DNA of 64,000 nt from JAZKID01 sp965247525 (GTDB lineage: Bacteria; Pseudomonadota; Alphaproteobacteria; Rhizobiales; UBA4765). Positions 8,232-16,696 of this stretch are shown here, in pieces. Positions within the stretch are counted from its first letter, which is position 1. Every line of letters begins with the position of its first letter. The DNA is taken from the NCBI GenBank assembly GCA_965247525.1, contig OZ252015.1:1612001-1676000 (forward strand). The letters run 5' to 3'. The notes beneath the pieces are model-generated. The model searched no databases and was not told the origin of the DNA. It saw nothing but the letters and a program-made list of their open reading frames with translations. Position numbers and translations under genes: made by a program.

Positions 8232-8252
8232 CTGCCTTTTTAAGGCAGCTTT
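8232..8252. terminator. Terminator between nepR and the AI-2E transporter
   Basis: CTGCCTT pairs with AAGGCAG over a 3-base loop, followed by a T-rich stretch. It overlaps the stop codon of the convergent transporter gene and closes the nepR transcript after a single gene. Confidence 0.7.
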
Positions 8253-9358
8253 GTTGTTTGAAAGTTTAAAACGTTCTTTTGTGGCAGAAGGTTACGTGCG
8301 ACAGCGTAGCATATTAACAGGAACGGGACTGCGATAAATCCACCGATTGGCCCCCAAAGCCAAAGCCAAAATGTAATGGTCAAAAATACAAGAAACGGGT
8401 TCATTGTCATTGTACGCCCGATGACATGCGGTGTTACGGCTTGCGCCTCTGTCATGTGCAATCCAAGATAGACAATTCCAGGTAACAGGCCTGTGACGAG
8501 ATTGGGCATTGTTGAAAGACCAATGGCCAGCATCGTTACAGTCATAATGGCCGGGCCGATATAAATCACATAGTTCATGACAAAGGCGAGAGAGCCCCAC
8601 AGCGCCGGAGACGGAACGCCCAGCGCCCACATGGCAAAAGCCACGCTAAATCCAAGACCGGCGTTCACAATTGTGATCGACAGCAAATAACGGGAGACAT
8701 GGCTTTCAATGTCGTTAAACATCCGCGTTGCTTGCCAGCGGGAGCGCCGGTTGTAAAAGAGCTTCAACACAGATGTTTTGAATTTATTGCGCGTTGCAAC
8801 GTAAAAATAAAGGCTCGCAAGAAAAATAAGAATCTCCGCAAAAACAGTCGGCGCTAAAGTTGCAAGCTGTTTAACCGTGCTATTGTCGTCGACAATCACT
8901 TCCATCTGGCTTGTCGCACCGTTCCCTGATGTCATAGTTTTTACCTGCGCGCCAAAGTTGCGGATCGCCTGTAGAGGTTCACGTAGCGCCGAAATTTGCT
9001 CGCGAAATTTCACCCACATTGCAGGCGCACGCGCGACCCATTCCGACAAAGGTGCTGAAAAAAGCGCGCTCGCTGTTAAAATCATGCCTAGCAATAAAAG
9101 CACGACAATAAGGGCAGACAGACCTGAAGGGACGCCAAAACGCTCTACGCGCGCCGCGACCGGTCCAAACATAAGGCCAACAACTATTGCCAGCGTCACA
9201 GGTGCTAGAAAGACTTTGCCAAGGTGTAAGGCAACGATCAGCGTGAAAATGCCTATGAAAACAATCGCTGTGCGGGATGAATTTGTAAGCCCAAGTTCTG
9301 AGCGGCTTTTTTTTGCCAACTGCACAACCTGAGGGACCTGTGGGCGAATAATTTTCAT
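8240..9358 (-). CDS. AI-2E family transporter
   Basis: Polytopic inner-membrane protein of about 372 residues. N-terminal hydrophobic segments are followed by a soluble stretch and then a C-terminal membrane half with the GLHMTEAQAVTPHVIGRTM and NPFLVFLTITFWLWLWGPIG motifs of the family. Substrates of such proteins vary, from autoinducer-2 export to Na/H antiport, and cannot be told here. The promoter just upstream puts the likely transcript start near 9403, leaving almost no leader for the ATG at 9397, so I prefer ATG 9358 (MKIIRP). The start at 9397 (385 residues) remains possible. Confidence 0.88.
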   Translation of the reverse strand: MKIIRPQVPQVVQLAKKSRSELGLTNSSRTAIVFIGIFTLIVALHLGKVFLAPVTLAIVVGLMFGPVAARVERFGVPSGLSALIVVLLLLGMILTASALFSAPLSEWVARAPAMWVKFREQISALREPLQAIRNFGAQVKTMTSGNGATSQMEVIVDDNSTVKQLATLAPTVFAEILIFLASLYFYVATRNKFKTSVLKLFYNRRSRWQATRMFNDIESHVSRYLLSITIVNAGLGFSVAFAMWALGVPSPALWGSLAFVMNYVIYIGPAIMTVTMLAIGLSTMPNLVTGLLPGIVYLGLHMTEAQAVTPHVIGRTMTMNPFLVFLTITFWLWLWGPIGGFIAVPFLLICYAVARNLLPQKNVLNFQTTKLP

Positions 9359-9409
9359 GAGATGTCCAAAATCAACAAAATGCCATTGATTCAGCATCTT
9401 ACGGCAAAT

Positions 9410-9435
9410 AACATTTTTTATTCGGTTTTCGTTCC
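9410..9435 (-). promoter_or_regulatory. Candidate EcfG-type promoter of the AI-2E transporter gene
   Basis: Minus-strand GGAAC-N17-TGTT. Its GGAAC lies only 7 bases from the GGAAC of the divergent DUF883 promoter, making a back-to-back pair. Confidence 0.65.
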
Positions 9436-9442
9436 GAGCGCT

Positions 9443-9468
9443 GGAACTTTATAGCTTTAACACGCATT
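9443..9468 (+). promoter_or_regulatory. Candidate EcfG-type promoter of the DUF883 operon
   Basis: GGAAC-N17-CATT, which fits GGAAC-N19-TT. The start codon follows about 35 bases after the -10 element, with an AGGAG ribosome site between. Confidence 0.55.
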
Positions 9469-9502
9469 TAGCTTGGGAAACCAATTAATTCAGGAGCGTC
9501 AA

Positions 9503-9874
9503 ATGAATACTTTTGTCAACAAAGCAGAAAACGTAAACGACAAGATGAATGATAAAATCAAATCAGGCATTTCTCAAATTCGTCCAAGCACAGGCAACAT
9601 CGAAAACGATCTTGCAGCCCTTCGCGAAGATATCGTTACGCTTGCAGAAACCGTTGGTCGTCTTGGTTCCTCTAGCGTTAAAAACCTAAAAAATCGCGCC
9701 ATGGAGAATTTTGACAGCCTTAAAGAAAGCGGCAGTGATGTAGCGGGCTATTTAAAAACACATGGTTCCGAAATGGAAAAACAGCTTGTTGAAACCGTGC
9801 GTGACCGTCCGCTGGTAGCTATTGCAGCAGCGGCCAGTATTGGTCTTCTTATCGGCCTTATTACAAAGAAATAA
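9503..9874 (+). CDS. DUF883 family protein (ElaB/YqjD-like)
   Basis: A 123-residue protein with a long charged amphipathic region (about 1-95, likely coiled coil) and one C-terminal membrane anchor, LVAIAAAASIGLLIGL, preceded by the family motif VRDRPL. E. coli ElaB/YqjD proteins of this type sit in the inner membrane and bind ribosomes in stationary phase; that role is not proven here. The start at ATG 9503 has AGGAG seven bases upstream. It is the first gene of a three-gene unit under a GSR-type promoter. Confidence 0.9.
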   Translation: MNTFVNKAENVNDKMNDKIKSGISQIRPSTGNIENDLAALREDIVTLAETVGRLGSSSVKNLKNRAMENFDSLKESGSDVAGYLKTHGSEMEKQLVETVRDRPLVAIAAAASIGLLIGLITKK

Positions 9875-9878
9875 TTTG

Positions 9879-10361
9879 ATGTTTGGTACAGCACTTATCG
9901 GCACGGCAGCTAATGAAACAAAAGCGGCTGCCGTGCGTCTTGCGCGCTACACAGCGGTATATGCTGTTGCGGCAGGACTTTTTATTACATCGCTTGTCTA
10001 CGCCGCAGGTGCGGCTTATTTGCAGCTGTCATATATATTTGGCTCAATCAATGCCGGCTTGATGCTCAGTGCCGGTTTTATGTTGCTCGCAGTAATCGCT
10101 TTTTTATGTATTCACATCATCAACAATAAAAACAAAGTTGAAACGCAAACAAGGGTTAAATCCGAAGCGGGTTCTCTTGCAACTGTTGCAGCGATTTCGG
10201 CTCTGCCGGCCTTTTTGCGCCGACGTAGCTTTGCAAATTCGGCAAGCCTTGTGTTGCCTTTGGCGATAGCAGGGGGAATGTTTTTATGGGCAAAATCGTC
10301 AGACGGCACTTTAAATGATCTTAAAAAATATTTTCCAAATCTTTTTTCACCCGAAGAATAA
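9879..10361 (+). CDS. Holin-superfamily-III-like membrane protein
   Basis: A 160-residue membrane protein. Two membrane segments lie at about 25-50 and 58-82, then a basic linker, then a third hydrophobic stretch LVLPLAIAGGMFLWA near 140. The layout resembles the DUF1469/holin-X membrane proteins that accompany DUF883 genes in alphaproteobacterial stress operons; this match is by architecture only. The ATG follows the DUF883 stop by four bases. Confidence 0.72.
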   Translation: MFGTALIGTAANETKAAAVRLARYTAVYAVAAGLFITSLVYAAGAAYLQLSYIFGSINAGLMLSAGFMLLAVIAFLCIHIINNKNKVETQTRVKSEAGSLATVAAISALPAFLRRRSFANSASLVLPLAIAGGMFLWAKSSDGTLNDLKKYFPNLFSPEE

Positions 10362-10377
10362 CGAAGGGGTTTAACGC

Positions 10378-10506
10378 TTGCCAGACCAGATACAAACGCA
10401 AAAAGCCAAACAAGGGCGCGGGGGCAAGGATGTCGTTATTGTCCTTGCTTTCTCGCTTGCTTTAATCATTGGGGCTTTCACGGCTGTTTATTTGTACTGG
10501 CAATAA
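10378..10506 (+). CDS. 42-residue single-span membrane protein
   Basis: A short reading frame with TTG start and a GAAGGGG ribosome site about nine bases upstream. The peptide has a basic N terminus (QKAKQGRGGK) and one membrane span (VVIVLAFSLALIIGAFTAVYL). It is 16 bases after the holin-like gene and looks like the last member of that operon. I do not recognise a family. Confidence 0.6.
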   Translation: MPDQIQTQKAKQGRGGKDVVIVLAFSLALIIGAFTAVYLYWQ

Positions 10507-10583
10507 GACCAATTGCTAAAATGGTTTGAATTTTTCGACGGATGAAGTAGACCTGACGTCTCTTTTAACTGACAGGTTCAAGC

Positions 10584-11702
10584 ATGCTGATCGGCGTTCC
10601 TAAAGAAATCAAAAACCATGAATATCGCGTCGGCCTAACGCCTGAAAGCGTAGCAGAGGTCATCGCCCATGGTCACAAAGTGATTGTTGAGGCAGGGGCT
10701 GGCGATGGTATCGGCGCTGATAACGCACTTTATCAGCAAGCCGGTGCCGAGATTATAGACACTGCGCAACATATTTTTGCAAAAGCCGACATGATCGTGA
10801 AGGTCAAAGAGCCCCAAGCGGGTGAGCGTAAAATGCTGCGTGCCGGTCAAATTCTTTACACTTATCTTCACCTTGCACCCGATCCCGAGCAGACAAAAGA
10901 TCTGATTACATCCGGCGCTGTCTGCATTGCATACGAGACCGTGACCGACGATGCCGGCGGCCTGCCGTTGTTAAAGCCGATGAGCCAGGTTGCAGGGCGT
11001 ATGTCGATCCAGGCGGGTGCAACCGCATTGGAAAAATCACATGGCGGCCGTGGTGTGCTGCTAGGAGGCGTGCCGGGTGTTGCACCGGGGCGTGTCCTCA
11101 TTATTGGTGGCGGTGTTGTTGGTTACAATGCCGCACAGATGGCTGTCGGAATGCATGCCAATGTCACAATCCTTGACCGCAACCAAACCATTCTTGAAAA
11201 ACTGGAAAGCGAATTTGCCGCTGGTGCCAAGGTGCTGTATTCAACCAAAGCTGCGCTTGAAGATCTTGTCGCACGTGCCGACCTTGTGATTGGCGCCGTT
11301 CTTGTTCCGGGCGCTGCTGCGCCAAAGCTGATTACGCGCGATATGCTCGCAACCATGAAGCCCGGCGCTGTTTTGGTTGATGTTGCCATCGATCAGGGCG
11401 GCTGTTTTGAAACATCACACGCCACCACCCATGCCGATCCAACCTATATGGTCGACGGCATCGTGCATTACTGCGTTGCCAATATGCCGGGCGGGGTGGC
11501 CCGCACCTCCACCTATGCCTTGAACAATGCGACTTTGCGCCACGCCGTTTCAATCGCGAACAAAGGCTGGAAGAAAGCTCTTGCCGACGATAAAAACCTG
11601 CGCAATGGCCTCAATGTCTGGGACGGCAAAGTCACCTATGAAGCGGTCGCGCAAGATCTCGGCTATGCTTACACGTCAGCAGAGCAGGCTGTGGCCGCAT
11701 AA
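10584..11702 (+). CDS. ald: Alanine dehydrogenase
   Basis: Cytosolic NAD-dependent enzyme interconverting L-alanine and pyruvate plus ammonia. The 372-residue length is standard. Lys75 (IVKVKEP) and His96 (YTYLHLAPD) match the substrate-binding residues of the family, and VLIIGGGVVG followed by VTILDRN is the NAD-binding fold. The start MLIGVPKEIKNHEYRVGLTP is canonical. It appears monocistronic. No Lrp/AldR-type regulator is adjacent. Confidence 0.97.
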   Translation: MLIGVPKEIKNHEYRVGLTPESVAEVIAHGHKVIVEAGAGDGIGADNALYQQAGAEIIDTAQHIFAKADMIVKVKEPQAGERKMLRAGQILYTYLHLAPDPEQTKDLITSGAVCIAYETVTDDAGGLPLLKPMSQVAGRMSIQAGATALEKSHGGRGVLLGGVPGVAPGRVLIIGGGVVGYNAAQMAVGMHANVTILDRNQTILEKLESEFAAGAKVLYSTKAALEDLVARADLVIGAVLVPGAAAPKLITRDMLATMKPGAVLVDVAIDQGGCFETSHATTHADPTYMVDGIVHYCVANMPGGVARTSTYALNNATLRHAVSIANKGWKKALADDKNLRNGLNVWDGKVTYEAVAQDLGYAYTSAEQAVAA

Positions 11703-11717
11703 AGTGCTGGCGGTCGG

Positions 11718-12599
11718 CTAGATAATTTTTGCGGCCTCTTGAATGTCACTGAGCGAAGGAAGGCCCGCTTCATTTCCCAAATGGCGGATTTTGTGCGCCG
11801 ATGCGGCGCGTGCAAAACGGAAATGCTGCTCCCATTCCGCATCGGGATGTTTCAGATAAGAATAGACATAAGCGCCATGGAAGACATCGCCCGCGCCATT
11901 CGTGTCAATGACATTAACGTCAGGAACCGGCAATGCAGCCATTGTGCGTGTTGCTCCCGTTTCATCGAACCAGACCAGACCTTCACGGCCAAGCGTGACC
12001 CCGCCAATTTTGCAGCCTTTGCTTTTAAGATGGTCAAGCATTGCAGACGCGGAGAGCTGCATCTGCTCGCACAACCGTTCCGACACAATTGCAACATCAA
12101 TAAACTCAAGAAGCTCTGTTGTGTTTTCGCGTAATCCCCCGCCATCAAGCGAGGTCAGGATGTTTTGCTCCTTGCATAGTTTCGCATAATAAATCGCGGC
12201 ATCGGGCTGGTGGCCGTCGAGATGGAGCGCCCTGCAGCCTTTGAGATTAAGCTGCGGAAACGGATGAAGATAATTGCTGTCGCGGCAGCGCAAAATGGCG
12301 CGCTGGCCGTTATGCGGCATCACGAATGAAAGGGAAGATTCTTTCACCTTTCGCGGGTGGATTGGCATGCCGTAGCGCGCTGCCATGGCGCTGAACATCT
12401 GGCCAAGCCAGTCATCGGCAAGCGATGTTAAGAGATCAGGCTTGATGCCAAGCTTGGCACAGCAAAATGCGGCGGTGACAGCGTTGCCGCCAAATGACAC
12501 GGCATAGTCATCAGCCACCGCTTTTTCATCACCAGTCGGGATTGATTGGGCAATGAAAACGATGTCGATATACGTCTGGCCAATAAAAAGAGCATCCAT
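11718..12599 (-). CDS. PfkB-family sugar kinase
   Basis: Cytosolic kinase of 293 residues in the ribokinase/PfkB fold. The N-terminal glycine pair is in SFGGNAVTAA (35-44), and the C-terminal signature DTNGAGDVF (232-240) carries the catalytic base Asp238. It is the last gene of the murQ-SIS-nagA unit; its ATG overlaps the nagA stop (TAATG). Context points to an amino sugar or its deaminated phosphate as substrate, but sequence alone does not say which. Confidence 0.88.
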   Translation of the reverse strand: MDALFIGQTYIDIVFIAQSIPTGDEKAVADDYAVSFGGNAVTAAFCCAKLGIKPDLLTSLADDWLGQMFSAMAARYGMPIHPRKVKESSLSFVMPHNGQRAILRCRDSNYLHPFPQLNLKGCRALHLDGHQPDAAIYYAKLCKEQNILTSLDGGGLRENTTELLEFIDVAIVSERLCEQMQLSASAMLDHLKSKGCKIGGVTLGREGLVWFDETGATRTMAALPVPDVNVIDTNGAGDVFHGAYVYSYLKHPDAEWEQHFRFARAASAHKIRHLGNEAGLPSLSDIQEAAKII

Positions 12600-13747
12600 T
12601 ATAAAACACCAGAAGTGGTTAAAGCGTCACCCTTCACCCAGCTGTTAATGACATTAAGGTTTTCATCAAGCGCAGTGAAATTTGCAAATGCGTTTTGCGT
12701 GATCCGGCCATGGGTTTTATCAACTCGCAAGAACGCCGCCGGCGTTGAGGTTGCCATCTGCAGTGCCTGCGCGGTTTCAACCCCGACCTCATTCACCATG
12801 AAACGCACGGCACTGGCCATATCGAGATGCGCTCCTGCAAGCGTTCCAGTCTTGTCGGTAAGGCGGCCGTCGCTGACAAAAATCTCATTGCCGAAAAGGT
12901 TAAATGAGGTTTGCGCGGCGCCGATGCTCGACATAGCATCGCTGACAAGTAAAAGCCGCGCAGCGCCAAGCGCGTTAAATGCAGCGCGGATGGCTAGCCT
13001 GTCGACGTGATGGCCGTCAGCGATAAGGCTGGCAAAACAGCAGTCGCTGGCAAGTGTAGACCCGACAACGCCGGGTGCGCGTCCCTGTAACTGCGACATT
13101 GCGTTGTAGAGATGCGTCACTCCGCTTAATCCCGCTTGAAATGCCGCCTGCATTTGCGCGCCATCGGCATCGCTGTGCCCTGCGCTGACAATCACACCAT
13201 TTTTGACAAGCGTTTCAATAAACGCATGGGGCGTGCATTCGGGTGCGAGTGTTAAAAGCGTGCACCCATTTTTAAGACTGCTGATAAACGCGCCATCATC
13301 ATCGTTTGGTTTTAAAAAATGCGTGTGCCGATGAATGCCCTTGCGGGCTGGATTTAAAAAAGGCCCTTCAAGATGAATGCCAAGAATAGAGAAATGCCCA
13401 TTTTCGATTGCCTTGTCGACCGCCGCGATGGCGTCACGCATAACCTCGCGCGTGTCGGTAATCAGGGTTGGCATAATGCTTGTTGTGCCGCGCGCGCGAT
13501 GGCTTTTCGCGATGTGTGCCAAGCCTTGCACAGTGGTATTATCATTGAACATAAGGCCGCCGCCGCCATTGACCTGCGCATCGATAAATCCCGGAGACAG
13601 GATATCATTTTTGCCAAGTTTCAATGCATTCGGGCGCGCACCTTTTTCAAGCCCGCTGACAATGCCATTTTCAAAAATGACAGTTGTATCGTCTTGAAAG
13701 GATATGCCGTCGAACAAACGCGGCGCATAAATCGCACCGCTTGTCAT
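12599..13747 (-). CDS. nagA: N-acetylglucosamine-6-phosphate deacetylase
   Basis: Cytosolic metal-dependent amidohydrolase releasing acetate from GlcNAc-6-phosphate. Length is 382 residues. Visible motifs are HLEGPFLNPARKGIH with the metal-ligand Glu, GHSDADG, THLYNAMSQLQGRAPG and VSDAM with the catalytic Asp. Its start overlaps the SIS gene stop by 4 bases. With MurQ upstream, the enzyme would take GlcNAc-6-phosphate made from MurNAc-6-phosphate. An AgaA-type role on galactosamine is an alternative. Confidence 0.95.
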   Translation of the reverse strand: MTSGAIYAPRLFDGISFQDDTTVIFENGIVSGLEKGARPNALKLGKNDILSPGFIDAQVNGGGGLMFNDNTTVQGLAHIAKSHRARGTTSIMPTLITDTREVMRDAIAAVDKAIENGHFSILGIHLEGPFLNPARKGIHRHTHFLKPNDDDGAFISSLKNGCTLLTLAPECTPHAFIETLVKNGVIVSAGHSDADGAQMQAAFQAGLSGVTHLYNAMSQLQGRAPGVVGSTLASDCCFASLIADGHHVDRLAIRAAFNALGAARLLLVSDAMSSIGAAQTSFNLFGNEIFVSDGRLTDKTGTLAGAHLDMASAVRFMVNEVGVETAQALQMATSTPAAFLRVDKTHGRITQNAFANFTALDENLNVINSWVKGDALTTSGVL

Positions 13748-14763
13748 AATGTTTCCGTCACTTTTTGAAGCCCGTGTGGGTTGTCAGGATTGCGGCCGCG
13801 GCGGCGCGCTTCCTGTTCAATCGCGAGATAAGCGGGGATCAGCATCGCAATAGGATCGAGCACTGCATTGTCATCGCCAATCCAGGGCAGCTCGCCATTG
13901 CCGCCGCACAGCGACACAGGAAGCCTGTCATGTTTTAAGGTTGTGACGAGTGTATCGACGCTTTGCGCCATCGGGTCATTTTGCCGCAAAGCCAAAACCG
14001 GTGTTGCAGCGCTTAAAGCCCCGCGCGGGCCATGAAGAAGCTCTGCGGAACTGTAGGCAAGCGCTGGAAGATTGAGCGTTTCAGACATTTTCAACGCGAT
14101 CTCGCGGGCAGGGCCGTAGCCATAGCCGCGTCCGGTCACATAAGCCGCGCTCGCCTCTCTCAAGGTTGATGTCCATTGCTGCCAGTCGAGCGAAAGCGCC
14201 TGTTCAAAACGCTCTGGTGTCTTTTGCAGTGCGGCAAGCAATTGCTGATTGTTTGAAAGTTTGGCAACAAGACACGCGCCAGCCACCATTGAATTGACGA
14301 CCGTTTTGGTTGCGGCAACCGCAATTTCTTCGCCTGCGCAAATATCAATCACATAGTCTGAAATTTGCGCAGCAGGCGAATGCGCATCATTGACAATGGC
14401 CAGCGTGACCGCGCCGCCATCGCGTGCGGCCTGCGTCGCTGCGATAAGGTCGGGGCTGCGACCTGATTGTGAAATCACGATAAAAAGAGCACCCTTCATT
14501 TTCGGGGCACCGTGATAGCCGGTAATGACAGATGGTGCGCTGTTTGAAACACCAAGTGCGAGCTGCGTCTCAATCAAATAACGTAAATGCACCCCTGCAT
14601 GGCCTGAGCTTCCACGCCCGCAAATAATCGCATAAGTAAAATTATGCTGCGCCAATGTCGCCGCAACCGCATTGATTTTTGTGTCGCAGGTCGCAAGCAG
14701 ACGATTGGCACAGGCAGGGATTTGCCGAATATCCGCGGCCATGAGAGTGGGCGTTGTCATCAT
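13744..14763 (-). CDS. SIS-domain sugar-phosphate deaminase/isomerase (NagB-II/AgaS-like)
   Basis: A 339-residue protein with two SIS domains, like the isomerase half of GlmS but without the glutaminase domain. Motifs are CGRGSSGHAG, VISQSGRSPD, AELLHGPRGAL and a C-terminal ARRRGRNPDNPHGLQKVTET typical of this group. The likely reaction is glucosamine-6-phosphate to fructose-6-phosphate plus ammonia, fitting its place between murQ and nagA. No classical NagB is in the window. Its start overlaps the murQ stop within ATGATGA. Confidence 0.88.
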   Translation of the reverse strand: MMTTPTLMAADIRQIPACANRLLATCDTKINAVAATLAQHNFTYAIICGRGSSGHAGVHLRYLIETQLALGVSNSAPSVITGYHGAPKMKGALFIVISQSGRSPDLIAATQAARDGGAVTLAIVNDAHSPAAQISDYVIDICAGEEIAVAATKTVVNSMVAGACLVAKLSNNQQLLAALQKTPERFEQALSLDWQQWTSTLREASAAYVTGRGYGYGPAREIALKMSETLNLPALAYSSAELLHGPRGALSAATPVLALRQNDPMAQSVDTLVTTLKHDRLPVSLCGGNGELPWIGDDNAVLDPIAMLIPAYLAIEQEARRRGRNPDNPHGLQKVTETL

Positions 14764-15665
14764 GCTTTTTTCAAATTTATCGCAGGCGCAATTTCAGCCA
14801 TGGCAAAGCGCAAATTGCCCTCATGCCGCGCAAGCAGTTTTTTTGCGGATTCAAACTCAACGCCGCAGGCCAGAAGGGCTGCAAGCTTCACGTCGCCTTC
14901 AGCCTGTGTCACGGCGCTTTCCGCAACATCCTCGTCGCAGCCTGTAATCGTTGCCACCATCTGTGTCGAACGGCGGCGCAGTTTTGCGTTGGTGGCGCGC
15001 ATATGCACCATCAGGCCGCGATACACCTTGCCTAGGCGCACCATTGCCAGCGTCGAAAAAAGATTAAGCACCACTTTTTGCGCTGTGCCTGCTTTCATGC
15101 GGGTGGAGCCGGCGATGATCTCTTCGCCCGTATCGACGAGAATGGACAGCTCAGCGGCGGCAAGAAGTTTTGAACGTGGATTATTGGCAATGCCAATTGT
15201 CAACGCTCCCAGCTGGCGTGCTTTTTCAACGGCTGAAATTGTAAAAGGGGTGTTGCCGCTGGCCGCAATGCCGATCAGCACGTCTTTTTCACACACTGAA
15301 ATTTCGGCCATCCGCTCCGCGCCGCCAGCCGCGCTGTCTTCGGCGTTTTCGATGGCGCGCAAAATGGCATTTGTCCCGCCCGCGATCGCAAAAGCGAGTT
15401 GTGAGGCAGGCCAGTCAAAAGTTGGGGTCAGTTCTGCGCCATCCTGCACACCGATACGGCCGGATGTTCCTGCGCCCGCATAAATCAGGCGTCCGCCAGC
15501 GCGCAGGCGCGGCACGGCACGCTCGACCGCCAGCGCAATGGCAGGCAAAGCAGGCCCAACGGCTGAAACGGCCGCAAGTTGACCTTCATAAAGCGCTTTC
15601 AGCGCTTCGACATTGTCCCAGAGGTCAAAGTCGAGATAGCGCGGGCTGATATCTTCGGTGGTCAT
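14760..15665 (-). CDS. murQ: N-acetylmuramic acid 6-phosphate etherase
   Basis: Cytosolic SIS-fold lyase that removes D-lactate from MurNAc-6-phosphate in cell-wall recycling. Length is 301 residues. AGTSGRIGVQDGAELTPTF corresponds to the family signature and keeps the catalytic Glu; AIENAEDSAAGG carries the second conserved Glu; NPRSKLL and GSTRMKAGTAQKVVLN are also present. It is the first gene of the four-gene operon, divergent from the BadF-type kinase with a 78-base shared promoter region. Confidence 0.96.
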   Translation of the reverse strand: MTTEDISPRYLDFDLWDNVEALKALYEGQLAAVSAVGPALPAIALAVERAVPRLRAGGRLIYAGAGTSGRIGVQDGAELTPTFDWPASQLAFAIAGGTNAILRAIENAEDSAAGGAERMAEISVCEKDVLIGIAASGNTPFTISAVEKARQLGALTIGIANNPRSKLLAAAELSILVDTGEEIIAGSTRMKAGTAQKVVLNLFSTLAMVRLGKVYRGLMVHMRATNAKLRRRSTQMVATITGCDEDVAESAVTQAEGDVKLAALLACGVEFESAKKLLARHEGNLRFAMAEIAPAINLKKA

Positions 15666-15743
15666 GTTTTTTCACGTATTTGTCTGTGAGAGATAAGAGC
15701 AGCACGGATTGAATGGCAAGCAAAACCGCGCCAAAAGAGAGGG

Positions 15744-16613
15744 ATGGACACTCCTCTCTACCTTGGAATCGACGGCGGCGGAACCTCGTGCCGCGCCAGA
15801 CTGGAAGACGAGGATGGGAAAATTCTTGGTCAGGGTCTTTCAGGCCCGGCCACCACACGCCTCGGCATGAACAATGCCCTTTTATCAATTATGGCGGCGG
15901 CAAGAGGCGCAATGGCGCAAGCGCAGCTGAGCGACGACGCGATGGCCCGTGTGCGTGCGGGGATTGGTATTGCCGGCATGGGCCGAAAAGGCGTGCCGCA
16001 ATTTCTTGAAAACTGGGCGCACCCGTTTCACTCGGTCGCTTTTGAAGGCGATGCTTACACGGCGTGTCTTGGCGCACATCAGGGGCATGATGGCGGCATT
16101 ATCATCATCGGCACGGGCTCGATTGCCTATGCACGCCGCGGCACCGAAACGATCAGGCTTGGGGGCTACGGGTTTCCTGTGTCTGATGAGGCAAGCGGCG
16201 CCGATCTCGGTCTGAATGCCTTGCGCCTTGCTTTGCAAGCGGTGGATGGGCGCATTCCATCAAGTCCGCTGCTTGATGCCATGCTCAACCAGTTTTCGTA
16301 CGATCCTTTCAAAGTCGTTGACTGGATGGATGCCGCAACCGCGACAGATTATGCCGCTTTTGCCCGTATGGTTGCACAGCAGGCCGAACACGGCGACACG
16401 GTTGCCGTCAATCTCATGGCCGAGGCTGCAGCTCACGTCGGCAATATGGTAAAAGCGCTTAATGCCAAAGGCGTCGTGAATATCTCTCTTCTGGGGGGCT
16501 TGGCCAAATATATGGTGCAATGGTTGCCAGCTGAAATCGCCATAAAAATCACGCCCGCCAAGGGCGATGCCATGGCAGGGGCCATTTTGTTTGCTAAGCA
16601 AAGACAGGGCTAA
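15744..16613 (+). CDS. BadF/BadG-family sugar kinase (GlcNAc/MurNAc kinase-like)
   Basis: A 289-residue kinase of the ASKHA fold. The phosphate-1 loop is GIDGGGTSCRARL at the N terminus, and GIGIAGMGRKG, GDAYTACLGA and IIIIGTGSIAY follow in family order. BadF-type NagK/MurK enzymes phosphorylate GlcNAc or MurNAc. Divergent placement opposite murQ suggests it supplies MurNAc-6-phosphate and GlcNAc-6-phosphate to that operon; this is inference. AnmK, the usual anhydroMurNAc kinase, is not in the window. Confidence 0.88.
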   Translation: MDTPLYLGIDGGGTSCRARLEDEDGKILGQGLSGPATTRLGMNNALLSIMAAARGAMAQAQLSDDAMARVRAGIGIAGMGRKGVPQFLENWAHPFHSVAFEGDAYTACLGAHQGHDGGIIIIGTGSIAYARRGTETIRLGGYGFPVSDEASGADLGLNALRLALQAVDGRIPSSPLLDAMLNQFSYDPFKVVDWMDAATATDYAAFARMVAQQAEHGDTVAVNLMAEAAAHVGNMVKALNAKGVVNISLLGGLAKYMVQWLPAEIAIKITPAKGDAMAGAILFAKQRQG

Positions 16614-16696
16614 TCTGCATGATTTGATGCGGACTTGTGTCTTGCATTCGCCGCCACCTTGCTTAAAAGAGAGCCAAGATAATTGAAGAGGTTTTC

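Noticed and set aside
14644..15483. 279-codon plus-strand frame
   Set aside because: It is antisense to murQ and the SIS gene, both of which have clear catalytic motifs and translational coupling.
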